In this document: positions 31,102 to 41,708 of the stretch, piece after piece
How positions within the stretch are numbered: position 1 is the first letter of the stretch
How the letters are laid out: every line of letters begins with the position of its first letter
The notes under the pieces: generated by a model
Told to the model about the DNA's origin: nothing
What the model saw: the letters and a program-made list of their open reading frames with translations, nothing else
Database searches by the model: none
From: Agriotes lineatus
Taxonomy: Eukaryota; Arthropoda; Insecta; Coleoptera; Elateridae
Length of the DNA: 64,000 nucleotides
NCBI GenBank assembly: GCA_940337035.1
Contig: CALNHX010005276.1
Location: forward strand, 46,097-110,096
Direction: 5' to 3'
Program-made: the position numbers and the translations under genes

Positions 31102-32637
31102 CAGGGTTGGCAAAAACCCGGGTTTTTTCAGAAATTATCTGCCACTGGGCTTTTTCGGGTTTTTTGGGGTTTTAGATAAATTCACTGTTTTTTGCATTTA
31201 GGCATCCCATGTAAAAATCTGAATGAATATTAATTTTTATTTTTAGGTAAAAGCTATATGCTTGGGTAATTTGTAATTTACCTACAAATATACAAATAAA
31301 CATTCTTTAAACATGTAAATTTTGTTTCTTCCTCATTCAATGATTTGGCAAATCATTGAATGAGGAAATTAGATGTGGTCATCACACGACTTTCTTTTAC
31401 TGCTTGTAAAAATTAAATCTTGTGATGTTTTCATATAAGTTTACGTAAAAAGTCTGTAAAGAGAATCGCACAGGCACATTTCAGACCAACGCCGAAGGCT
31501 AGGCTTAAAAGCCTACAAGTCCTGTAAAAGGCATTTCCGGATGAGTTACGTACATTTTTAGGTACCTGTGTTTCTTCTTAATTTTAAATAAATATTAAAA
31601 CATTACAATAACACAAGTATTATACCTTCGTAAAAATCTAGATATATTTGTAGTTCATTTCTTTAGAAACCACACCCAACGAATACAGTGAATTTATTTT
31701 AATGGTTAACATGGCAGTTTATTACGTAACATACGAATTTAAATTAGGTACTTGCTAATAAGAAACTTTAATTTTGTTACCGGAATGTAGGTATGCAACT
31801 AAAAAGTAGATACCTAGTACAACTTGTGGGTTGTATCTTTTCTTTAGTGGTATACATTAGATTAGGATAACTTTTAATTGTTTTTTTGACAAGTAATAAT
31901 TCCTATGTTAACTCGTAAAATAAACGCTCTAATATATTGGTCTCATTGGTAACTATGGAAGTGACCTGTATGATTAAATGCTAGCATGGAAACAAAACTG
32001 CTATGTCAACCATTAAAATAAATTCACTGTGTATTTTTATTATTAATTTTTGGGCTTCGAGGAAATCTTTGTAAAAAATGTAATTTTGCCATTTTTCCCA
32101 AAAACTATCCAAACGAAAATGATAGATTATTGCACAATGTATGATCGTGTTTTATGAAATTTAATTTTTACAGAACAATTATAAAATATCCCCGCAAAAT
32201 AGAAAAAAAACATACACAGTAAAGTAGGTACCACTTCTGGTTGCCCCCATTTTAACCAAAAATCACTGGGATCTGAATTTATATGCATTAGAAACGATGA
32301 TATACATTTTCAGGCTTATCCATTACACTATCTGGGCTGTAGAGAGACGCAGACCATACGATAAACTCACAGACTGACAGACAGACATAACTTTAAACCC
32401 ACTCTTTCTGAATCAGACGACATAAAAACGGATACCTATTTCTGCAAAAATCTCTAGTTTGAAAACAAATCATGATTTACTATACTTGATGTTACGAAGT
32501 AAAAGAAAGTAAAATTATTGAAATTGTTTATATGAAAGATTTGATACCACTTGCATCTTTAGAATACTTTCCTTTCTAAATTTTTAAAAAAGCCCACATT
32601 TAGTCTAAAACCAGTGGGTTTTTTCATGTCAACCCTG
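31102..32637. mobile_element. non-autonomous hAT element with 8-bp target duplication
   Basis: A 1536-bp element with ends CAGGGTTGGCA...AAACCC and GGGTTTTTTCATGTCAACCCTG (complementary over the outer ~10 bases and the GGGTTTTTT block), flanked by perfect ATAGTAGA at 31094-31101 and 32638-32645. Eight-base duplications and CAGGGTTG ends are hallmarks of hAT transposons. No transposase frame is present, so movement would need an enzyme in trans. Removing it with one copy of the duplication restores the LINE A reading (GKSETSVNKIKSIVD-DADRNAVSDP), which proves the insertion. Confidence 0.9.
31329..31367. repeat. perfect 39-bp palindrome inside the hAT element
   Basis: TTCCTCATTCAATGATTTG and its exact reverse complement are separated by a single G. 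A 19-bp stem with a one-base spacer could extrude as a cruciform. It lies about 230 bases from the left end of the hAT element. Confidence 0.85.
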
Positions 32638-32645
32638 ATAGTAGA

Positions 32646-32882
32646 TGCTGACAGGAATGCTGTAAGTGATCCAATAAGCATAGCTAATGTATTCAATAAC
32701 TATTTCTGTAATATTTCCGAAAAAATTACCCAAGAAATTAATGTGCCAGTAAATACTAGCAATAAAAGTAAAACAGTGAAACAAACAATATTATCTTATT
32801 ACTGAAAATTAAATAAAAAATCATATTTTACAGTTAAAAGATACTTGCGCTTCAGGCCCCGATGACTTAGCAAACAACACTA
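32646..32882 (+). pseudogene. LINE A ORF2, linker and start of RT
   Basis: Reading resumes as DADRNAVSDPISIANVFNNYFCNISEKITQEINVP, the standard block before the RT domain, then after a frame change HILQLKDTCASGPDDLANNT (the L-K-S-P-G-D-D equivalent). The solo LTR begins immediately afterwards, within the codon after NNT. Confidence 0.75.
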
Positions 32883-33586
32883 TGTTACGGTATTAAAAGG
32901 ACTTTACGACACCCACCCAAGGTGAGCATCGCACCACGGAATCAGTCCTGAAAACCTGACACACTTGCCCTGAAATCGGTTCGAAATAGGCTAATAGGCC
33001 ACGGCTGGAACGCTCAGGGAGTCGGGCGTGAGTCACACGATACGTTCTGGGCAAGCGTGCGGTGGCATAATATATACAGGGTATGTCGAAATTATGAGGG
33101 CGCCACCAAGCCTGTCTTAACCCGGCTAACCGGGCCTGGACGGTTAGACGGGAGCGAAGCATGCAAAAATACTCCGCCAATAAGATTATTCAAGAGTTGC
33201 AAGGTCAAATAATAATTTCGGGATTGCCTTAAGCAAGGATTGTGATTAGGTGTCAATCCGACCACGACTACGCAGCTGTCTCACTCACCTGCACGCTCAC
33301 AGCTTCCCCGTTTCGTCGTACAATAATTCGTACAATAAAGGGGCGTCTATCTGTAACAGAACATGCACAAGCCGAAACAAACAATAGTTCCCTTAACTAA
33401 CCAATCATATATTTCACTTCGGGTTACAATGGGGTAGCAGAATGCGTCGCCCTGTATCTAACCTTAATCTATAATTAAGGGCACCAGCTGGCACGCGCGC
33501 TCTAAACTTAACGACAGATGTTGAACACTAGTGAACAGCAATAATAGGTAGTAACGAGTACAAACATGTACGTGGCCTTATACGGC

Positions 33587-33890
33587 GGGCAGCGACGATT
33601 TACATTAGCCTTCACGGCATGAACAGTCTGCAAGTCTGAATGAATACACTAGCGTAGTAATGAGTAGGTACAAAGATACACGTTGCCTTATGCAAGGGCA
33701 GCGACGATTTACATTAGCCTTCACGGCATGAAACAGTCTGCAAGTCTGTATGAATACACTAGCGCAGTAATGAGTAGGTACAAAGATACACGTTGCCTTA
33801 TGCAAGGGCAGCGACGATTTACATTAGCCTTCACGGCATGAACAGTCTGCAAGTCTGAATGAATACACTAGCGCAGTAATGAGTAGTAAT
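33587..33890. repeat. tandem repeat, ~109-110-bp unit, about 2.8 copies
   Basis: Units begin GGGCAGCGACGATTTACATT at 33587, 33696 and 33806. They are nearly identical apart from one-base indels (CATGAACAG/CATGAAACAG) and a few substitutions; the third copy stops at about 33890. High identity between units implies recent amplification inside an otherwise old LTR. Confidence 0.9.
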
Positions 33891-34507
33891 GAGTAACACT
33901 CGCGTTCACAGCGGTAATCAGGTTAAAGGCACATACCTTAATGCGTAGGCGGCGAGGGAGCCTGGTACAGTTGAGTTGCGACAAGCTGCAATCGTAGGTG
34001 GCAGGTACCTTCGGTGTTACAACGGCGAAAGGGGGTGAATGCACAACCGCCTCAATGGCGACGGGAGACGCGTCAAGACGCGTACAACGGGACGACGAAA
34101 AGAAAGGGGCCACTTTCGTTCTGCTGAACCAAATCCTCGTAGGTCGAGATGAAGGGGGCACGACCCCTCACTTACAGTAGCAGGAACTGGGCTCCAAAAA
34201 CACCCACGTTACGCCGAAGACCACTCGACAAACTCCGACTCACAACCACCACACAAGCGCTCTCTGCAACGGGCTCCGGACGACTGCCACTTAAGGCGAA
34301 AACGTATATCACAAAGTCGCTGAAACAGCACTCGACGGGAAAAAGGCTGACGCCCCCGCCAAGGGCGGAAGCGCCGCACGAAAGCACACACTCTGCGACC
34401 TCTTGTTCGTTCAACGGCTCTCGGCTGAATCCCAGAGGGAAGCGTTGGCAAAGGTCACCTTGGCGCGCGTCCCCACGTGACTAAACCACAGCGAATCGCA
34501 AGGCGAT

Positions 34508-34613
34508 GAAATGAAACAAGCCAATGCGGGCCACGCTGGTATCACGCCGCCACAGCGTGCTAAATGAAACAAACCAATGCGGGCCACGCTGTATCACGCC
34601 GCCACAGCGTGCT
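34508..34613. repeat. 54-bp direct duplication
   Basis: AATGAAACAA(G/A)CCAATGCGGG...CACAGCGTGCT occurs twice in tandem at about 34508 and 34563. Each copy holds CACGCTG...CAGCGTG, so it can form a hairpin. Confidence 0.85.
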
Positions 34614-34860
34614 ATTCAGAATTCAGAAAAACGCCATCAGAGGAGAGCTCCAACCGACGACAAATACTGCTTTTGGGGCTAAATATGTGCGAAATCGTGA
34701 TTCTGGAATTAGGCGATGGAGCCAAATAAAGAGCTAAAAGGGCTTAGGCATACGGGCACGCTGCTCTAAGCTTAGGCGGCTATTCAAAATACCAAAATGA
34801 CCTAACTAACGGCGTGAAATGCAATTAAGCATCTGAAACAGCAAAATGACTTAACAATTA

Positions 34861-35021
34861 TCAAAATATTATGCAATTCTATTGTAAATCCCTCAACCTT
34901 TGTATATAATTTGGCTTTTACTACTGCAGCATTTTCAAGAGGTTTTAGCAGGACACTGTTGTGCCTGTATATAAAAGTGGGGATAAAAAAGCTCCCACAA
35001 ATTATAGGCCAATTACACTAA
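34861..35021 (+). pseudogene. LINE A ORF2, RT fingers
   Basis: Translation across two frames gives IKILCNSIVNPSTFVYNLAFTT followed by VVPVYKSGDKKAPTNYRPITLT, the fingers region of a LINE RT (K-x-G-D...NYRPI). The Jockey element begins right after the last Thr codon. I could not find the rest of the RT beyond 39480. Confidence 0.7.
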
Positions 35022-35182
35022 CAGTCGCTGTGAAGCAGCGAAACTGACCAGTTGTGTGGTGTAGTGCTCTGTTATCTCTTCCCTAGTTCGTTGCAAGTGC
35101 TATTTTTACGCTCCGCTCGTGTCCCTTATCGAGGCACGTGCGGACGCAGATTATCCTTTTAATTTCAACAAACAATTTGGAA

Positions 35183-36583
35183 ATGAATTTCAACCATCCA
35201 ACGGCCTTCTCGCAGCCGAATCCATCTGCTTATCAGCCCCAGCCAATGCAGGTAGGAGAAAATAATGCTACCAATTTATGTATTATTCACAACAACCATC
35301 AATACAACCGCCAACAATGCCTGTGTATCATCCAGCACCAGGGCAGTTTAATAGTGAATACCAAAATTCACAACAACAATTCCAACAGCAGCGCAACATC
35401 AATATTCAAATCATTTTCCCGTGAATTCCCCAAATACGTCACAATACGATTGGCGTATACAACAAACATCACGAAAAACTAAAAGAACAGCTGAACCCAA
35501 CGGCAGTCCTCAACAAGCCAAACGAAATACTCTACAGCTAATTACTACACAAAATAATTTCCAAGCACTAGCTTATCAAGAAACCCAAGAAGTGGAAATA
35601 AGTGAAACTGAAAATGAGAATGAAGTAACTAAAGAAGTCAAACCGCCACCGTTGCACATTCCAGAAGTGCAACTTATAAAACCAATCATGGATATAATTG
35701 AAAAAACCGCTGCGGGAAATTACGACTGCAAAATAATCGGAAAGGACGTACTAAAAGTCTCAACTAAAACAGCAGAAGCCTACCGAAATGTAGTTAAAAG
35801 TTTAGAACTTAATAAAATATGTTTTAACACATTTCAAATGAAAGAAAACAGAAGCTTTAGAGTAGTGCTTAAAAATATTCACTACTCCACATCACCGCAA
35901 AACATTAAGGCAGCAATTGAAGCTGCCGGACATAAGGTCAGAAACGTACATAACATGAAGAGTAGAGTCAACAAAGATCCACTATCAATGTTTTATGTAG
36001 ACCTAGAGCCAAATACAAACAATAAAGAAATATATAACGTCAACGGCCTACTCAACTGTCGAGTAACCTTCGAACCGCCACATAGAAGAAAAGAAATTGT
36101 ACAATGCGCCCGCTGCCAGAACCTAGGTCACACTAAAAAGTACTGTCGTAGACCGTTTAGATGCGTTAAGTGTGGGCAAGAGCACCCAACATCAGCGTGT
36201 AACAAACTCAAAACCACGAATCCCACATGTGCCCTATGCAATGGACCCCATACGGCGAACTATAAAGGCTGTCCGAAATATAAGGAATTATATAAAACCA
36301 GGTTCCCACCTCTAAAAGAACGAAAAATCTCCACTACAAATAATCAACTACAAACATCGGCAAGTATAACCCACCAGCAACAAATACCAGTCCTCCCGTA
36401 CTCACACATAGTAGCAAATAATAGCCACCCAAATCGCAACAATGGAATTTGGCAGCAGTCACCACCTTCCCAACAGCAATCGTTCGAAAAACTGGAACAA
36501 CTACTAGTCAAACAAGCTGAAATGCGGAAGACTTAAGAACAATGCTAACCTTACTCACTACAATCGTCAACAAAATGAATTAA
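35183..36583 (+). pseudogene. Jockey ORF1 (gag-like) with three zinc knuckles
   Basis: Starts MNFNHPTAFSQPNPSAYQP; a frame change near 35270 leads to a Gln-rich stretch (FMYYSQQPSIQPPTMPVYH) and another near 35415 leads to the main frame ending at 36534-36536. The main frame holds a basic region, then a PRE_C2HC-like domain (about 35830-36080, SFRVVLKNIHYSTSP), then CARCQNLGHTKKYC, CVKCGQEHPTSAC and CALCNGPHTANYKGC (about 36108-36275). In the neighbouring frame the C-terminus reads DLRTMLTLLTTIVNKMN and stops at TAA 36581-36583, overlapping the ORF2 ATG. A one-base deletion near 36530 best explains the earlier stop. The family role is RNA binding and RNP assembly. Confidence 0.8.
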
Positions 36584-36585
36584 TG
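36581..36585 (+). promoter_or_regulatory. TAATG stop-start overlap between Jockey ORF1 and ORF2
   Basis: The sequence AATTAATGGCT combines the inferred ORF1 stop (TAA 36581-36583) with the ORF2 start (ATG 36583-36585). TAATG overlaps are known from other non-LTR retrotransposons as sites of coupled termination and re-initiation. The ORF1 frame reaches this stop only if an upstream one-base deletion is assumed. Confidence 0.5.
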
Positions 36586-39280
36586 GCTAATACATATAAA
36601 ATAGTGTTATGGAACGCTAACGGGCTATGCCAGCATGCAGAAGAAGTCAAAGTTTTTATCAAAAAATACCAATTAGATCTCATGCTAATCTCTGAGACAC
36701 ATTTTACCAATCGAAGTTACTTAAAAATTCCTGGTTATCAAATCTACGACACACCTCACCCGGATGGTGCCGCACATGGGGGTACTGCAATTATTATCAG
36801 AAATAGCATCAAACATCACGAACTAAATAAGTATACCGAAAATCATCTCCAGGCAACAAGTATTGTAATTGAGGACTGGAACGGACCTATTACACTATCT
36901 GCACTGTACTGTCCACCGAGACACTCAATTTCAAGTTCCCAGTTCGAAGACTACTTTAACACTCTTGGAAACAGGTTCATCGCAGGTGGCGATTATAATG
37001 CGAAGCATCAGTACTGGGGTTCCAGACTCGTAAACCCAAGAGGGAGAACGCTCTATAAAACCATGATGCAAAACAACCTAAATCAAATTACAAACGGCCA
37101 TCCTACATACTGGCCAACCGACAATAACAAAATCCCCGACTTATTAGACTTCTGCGTGACAAAAGGACTAGCGCCGGGATACAGTATAGCAGAACCAAGT
37201 TTAGAATTATCCTCCGATCACACTCCGGTAGTTATAACGCTAAGTTCAATACTAATTGAGAAACAAAAACCACAAACCTTATATAATCAGCACACTGACT
37301 GGGAGTATTTTAGAGAGCAGCTAACGAAAATACTCACTACTCAAATCCCACTAAAAACTGAAAGAGACATATACTTAGCAGTAGAGTACCTTAATCAAAA
37401 CATACACATTGCAGCTATCAATGCCACTACCAATCTGCTGATAAAGAAAAATGAATCTTCTTTACCTCCGAACGTCCATCAACTTATTACAGAGAAGAGA
37501 CGACTTCGAAGAGTCTGGCAAACAACTAGAAATCATCGGGATAAGAATTCACTGAACAATGCAACCAACAAACTCAAAAGACTATTACACAAACTAAAAA
37601 ACGAAACCATACAAACGTACCTCCAAAAGTTATCACCATCAAAAGAAAGGAATTACTCCCTATGGAAAGCAACCAGGAAGATCAAACAACCACAACCCAC
37701 TATTCCTCCAATTCGCAAGGACAATGGAACCTGGGCCAGAACCGACGACGAAAAAGCTCAAGTCTTCGCAAATCACCTGTCCCAAGTGTTTACACCAAAT
37801 CCCTCTGAAGACACACCGTATAACATTAATCAAATACATCAATTTCTGGAAACCCCGTTTCAAATGTCGCCACCAATCAACGCCTTCTCTCCTAAAGAAG
37901 TACTATACACTATCCATAAAAAACTGGCACTCCGGAAAGCACCCGGTTATGACCTCATTACATGCGAGGTTCTTAGAGAACTCCCGATCCGAGCAATAGC
38001 TCTTATGACGGCAATTTTCAATGCAATCCTACGATTAGGTTCTTATCCGCCTCAATGGAAATTAGCACAGATTATTGTGATCCTCAAACCGGGAAAGCCC
38101 CCTACTGAAGTTGAATCGTACCGACCAATTAGTCTCCTCCCAGTGATTTCAAAAGTTTTTGAAAAACTGCTGCTAAAAAGGCTACAAGTCTACAACCGAT
38201 CCTTCTACAGAACAAGTTGATACCAGCTCACCAATTCGGATTTCAAACAAGCATTCCACGATAGAACAAATTCATAGAGTTGCAGCTACCATCGATCAAG
38301 CCCTGCATGACGGTAAATACTGCTCTGCAGCTTTCCTGGATATCACGAAGGCTTTCGATAAAGTATGGCATGAAGGCCTTTACTTTAAAATCAAACACAT
38401 GTTACCTCATCCGTTTACCATAGTGCTAAAGTCATACATCACTGATCGCTTATTCCAAGTGAAGTTCTCAAATGTAAAATCAGCAGTTACACCCATAAAT
38501 GCAGGAGTGCCCTAAGGCAGTGTCCTGGGACCAGTGCTGTACCTGCTATACACAGCAGATCTGCCGACAAATGAAAAGACTATAATAGCTACATTCGCCG
38601 ATGACACGGCACTACTGGCCTCCCATGACAACCCGATGGAAGCATCACAGATTCTACAGGACCATCTAAATGAAATGCAAAGCTGGCTCAAAAAATGGAG
38701 AATTAAAGCCAATGAAAATAAATCCACGCATGTAACATATACCAATAGAAGACAAACATGTCCCCATGTTACTCTAAACAGCAAGCCCCTACCGCAAGCA
38801 GAATCTGTGAAATACCTCGGTATGCATATCGATCGCCGGCTAACCTGGCGGACTCATATATGGACAAAAAGGAAACACCTTAATATCCAACTAAACAAAA
38901 TGTACTGGTTACTAGGTAAAAAGTCAAAACTGTCCCTGGACAACAAAGTCCTCATATATAAAACAATCTTAAAGCCGACTTGGACGTACGGCATCGAACT
39001 CTGGGGTACAGCAAGTACGTCAAATATAGAGATTCTGCAGAGATTTCAATCAAAAGCACTTAGAGTAATCACAGATGCCCCATGGTACGTACGAAACGCA
39101 GTTATTCACCGAGATCTCAACATAGCCACAGTCAAGGAAGTAATCCAAACTAGTAGCTCCAGCTATCTCCAAAGGCTGGAGAAACACCCAAACACTCTGG
39201 CCATCAATCTATTGGACAACAGTGCTTCCCAATATAGACTGAAAAGAATCAGCCCGTTAGATCTTCCAGATCGATTCTAA
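36583..39280 (+). pseudogene. Jockey ORF2: endonuclease and reverse transcriptase, with frameshift and stop
   Basis: Starts MANTYKIVLWNANGLCQHAEE. Endonuclease: LWNANG, LISETHF, FIAGGDYNAKHQYWGS (near 36975), LLDFCV and LSSDHTPVV (near 37210). RT: KRLRRVWQ linker, RKAPGYDLITCEVLREL, AQIIVILKPGKPP, ESYRPISLLP (near 38110). A frameshift at about 38190 ends the first frame at 38220; the RT continues AHQFGFQTSISTIEQIHR, AAFLDITKAFDKVWHEGLYFK, GVP-stop-GSVLGPVLYLLYTADLP and TFADDTALLA (FADD near 38600) to 39280. The stop TAA stands where the Gln codon of VPQGS is expected (about 38513), one base change from CAA. Both lesions kill this copy. Confidence 0.9.
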
Positions 39281-39480
39281 ACCACTCACACATAACATGT
39301 TTTATGTTAGTTTGTAACACTATAGGTACATATATACCAGCCATTAATTGTATCATCTGGAGTACTGTCACTGGACAATGCCCAATTCATGTCATAATTT
39401 TGTCACAACAATTACTTATTATTTCGCTGGAAATAGATTGTAATTATACTTATTAAAATAAAAATAAAAAAATAAAAAAA

Positions 39481-40794
39481 CCCTGTATATACAACGAATC
39501 CATTTTTTATGAGAATATATAGATAATTTTGCATTCCATAATGATGCACCAGGAAATACAAGTCGTTTTAAAAACAAACAATCCAAATTACCTATCATAT
39601 AATGCTGCGACATCCAACTCAATATTCTGGACTAAGCAAATCTCAAATATCTTGGAGACTCACTATCTGTACTTGATGAATAAATTGTCTTAATAAATAT
39701 TCAATTAATTATATTAATTTTACTTAACCTTAGCTATAATAATGTATCTGCTATTCGTGACAGCTGCACTCTGTCATACCGCAAGTATATTACGAGCCTA
39801 TTTTAAAAATGGCACGATCGTAGTCTCTCGTAAATGATCTTGTATAGTAAAAAGGTAATTTCAATTCCCCCAACTGGATGCGGGCTGCTATATGGACCTT
39901 GCGTCTCTCTTCAGCCAAGTACGGGAGTTATAGGATGGGTGAGAGAAAGGAGAGGTGGAGAATGGAAGGAAAGCCAATAAAGGTTGAGAAATACTTCCCC
40001 AGCATTTGCCCCAGAGAAAATACTCAGGAAAACTACCTAAAAACCCGAATCAGAGAAGACGGTATTGCGAGACGCCTAAAGTCGGGGTGACTGGCAATCC
40101 TTTTAGTTAAAACACACTCGGACACGAACACCAAAGCTACTGTTGCGAGATTAATAAGAACACTTAAGTACAAATACTTGCATTTATTTTTCTGCCGTTT
40201 ACAGAACACTTAAGTTTAATACCGTTCTTTCTTAACTTTACGTATTTACATCTTCTTATTAACTAACTAAATTCTAACTCCATTTTCACAAAGAAAGCTC
40301 GGTGGGCGTTTACAAAGTTCCCAATAACCTATCAGAGCTGGTCTAAATTTTGAACTTTTGGCACGTACATACGGACGGGACAGTTCATAATAGTTCTATG
40401 AATTTTATAAATTTGAGGCTTTCCCACGGTGAAATGTGGCTTGCTCGAACCCTTCGTAAATTACCGCTATAAAGGATTACAATTCTACTAAAAGCATGTG
40501 GTCCCAGCTGCAAATAATTTTTATGATCGAGTTGCAACCGTTGCTTCTTCTAATCACGTACCGGTCATATACATCACTCAATATTTCGGTTTATGAAGTA
40601 AACCCTGCATAAACTTACTCTAATCTATTCGTGAGATTGGAATATCTCCAGATTCCCAAACGAAAGGCACGTTTCTAAACATCCGCTTGTTGTAATTTAA
40701 ATATGACATTTTGCCTACGAATTTTACCTAAAATATTTATTATACAGATGGCTTACAGCTAACTAAAGTATAGTATATTCCTACATAGTTCATT
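39481..40794. other. no confident gene
   Basis: AT-rich sequence. A 70-codon plus frame (39878-40090) rich in Arg, Lys and Glu has no recognisable motif; purine-rich composition explains it. No repeat termini were identified. Confidence 0.4.
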
Positions 40795-40895
40795 TCATTA
40801 AAGAACGCAAATCGTAACAACGGTCGCGGGAATCGAACCCGTGATCTCCCGAATGCTAAGTAGACGTGTTAACCACTACAGAGCTCAGTCTCTTG
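40795..40895 (-). repeat. tRNA-like head of a SINE or tRNA pseudogene
   Basis: On the minus strand: an A-box-like CTGTAGTGGTTAACACG, a TTAGCAT anticodon-loop-like segment, and ACGGGTTCGATTCCCG with a canonical B box (GGTTCGATTCC, plus 40829-40839) and a T-arm stem. The anticodon and acceptor stems do not pair well, so it is not a functional tRNA. A tRNA-derived SINE head is the likely origin; its body downstream (plus below 40795) is not clearly delimited. Confidence 0.6.
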
Positions 40896-41564
40896 TATAG
40901 TAAAGACGTTCAGCCTTATGGAGTAATTCGTAACGATTGTTAAACGGGTTGCCTATAGGTATTATAGCAAAATGATTCCGTTGGAAAGCAAAGGTGCATA
41001 GAGGGCGCCGCATATGCAGCTGTTAAGCTCATCTGAGGTGACCGCACCAAATGATTTTGTTACTGTTGTCAAAATGTGAGAGTATGACAAAGTCATACTA
41101 CGTAATATCAGTTTTCTACACAGTAGCTAGATTCAGCCCTTGCTTTCAATGTAAAAGAAGAAAAGTGCAACTGACCGCGCGCAAATCGCCACCCAAGTGA
41201 TGACATTATTAAGAACAGGCTTACTAGATTCATGGGATATATGACTATATCATTTTGACCTCTGATGGAGTACAGTATTTAATTGTACTCATAATTACCT
41301 AACTTTCGCATATTCAGATATATTTTGGTGTGTTACTTATTTTATTATTTAATTATAGATGGGTTAATAAGTAACGTGCAATTCGTAATATTAGTTAATT
41401 AACACTATACTCTTATTTTTAACAATATTAGTAATTATTTCAGAGTATATCAGCGCGAAGAGTGACAAATCTAATTTAAAATCAAAATTTTGTATTAGTA
41501 TAACAGAATATACATTTAAAAAATTAGATTATTTACAAGAATATACATGCAATATTAATTATTT
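40896..41564. other. no recognisable feature
   Basis: AT-rich spacer with no open frame or repeat that I can support. Confidence 0.4.
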
Positions 41565-41708
41565 ATGTACCAAAGGCATTATGAAGATGTTTAAGCTTGC
41601 TCGAGGGTGACAAGTTTATAAGCCCGAGGGCCGCTGGGCACGAAGGTTTGAAAGTCGCCCGAGGGTATAAACATCAAATAATGCCCGTGGTGTATACCAA
41701 ATTGTACG
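41565..41708. mobile_element. imperfect foldback MITE
   Basis: GTACCAAAGGCATTATGAAG on the left mirrors the complement of CATAATGCCCGTGGTGTATACCAA-type sequence on the right, with CCCGAGGG words in the middle of both arms. About 145 bp, non-coding. It resembles in style the foldback elements at 48017-48149 and near 63-64 kb. Confidence 0.55.

Larger units (their letters stand above)
32883..34856. mobile_element. solo LTR, TGTTACGG family, copy 2
   Basis: Starts TGTTACGGTATTAAAAGG and ends GCAAAATGACTTAACA (1974 bp). Flanking 4-mers ACTA (32879-32882) and ATTA (34857-34860) differ at one position. Joining the flanks with one copy removed keeps the LINE A frame (DLANNTI-KILCNSIVNPSTFVYNLAFTT), supporting these boundaries. 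It shares start and end with 15575-17647 while the interiors look divergent. It contains a 109-110-bp tandem repeat and a 54-bp duplication. No internal retroviral genes. Read as an old solo LTR. Confidence 0.7.
35022..39480 (+). mobile_element. nearly full-length Jockey-clade LINE
   Basis: About 4.46 kb. The 5' UTR begins CAGTCGCTGTGAAGCAGCG, ORF1 encodes a gag-like protein with zinc knuckles, ORF2 encodes endonuclease-RT, and the 3' end is an A-rich tail (AAATAAAAATAAAAAAATAA) at about 39452-39480. It interrupts LINE A after NYRPITLT. Domain order and the PRE_C2HC-like and CCHC arrangement are those of the Jockey clade. Several frameshifts and one stop in the RT disable it. A target duplication was not found, and LINE A does not visibly resume, so a deletion at the 3' side is possible. 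Confidence 0.85.

Noticed and set aside
32893..33180. 95-codon minus-strand frame
   Set aside because: It lies within the solo LTR and has no recognisable motif.
34149..34484. 111-codon plus frame and overlapping minus frames
   Set aside because: They lie inside the second solo LTR in a GC-richer patch where open frames arise by chance on both strands.
40795..40895. Functional tRNA gene on the minus strand
   Set aside because: The T arm is intact, but the anticodon and acceptor stems mispair; a SINE head or pseudogene is more likely.
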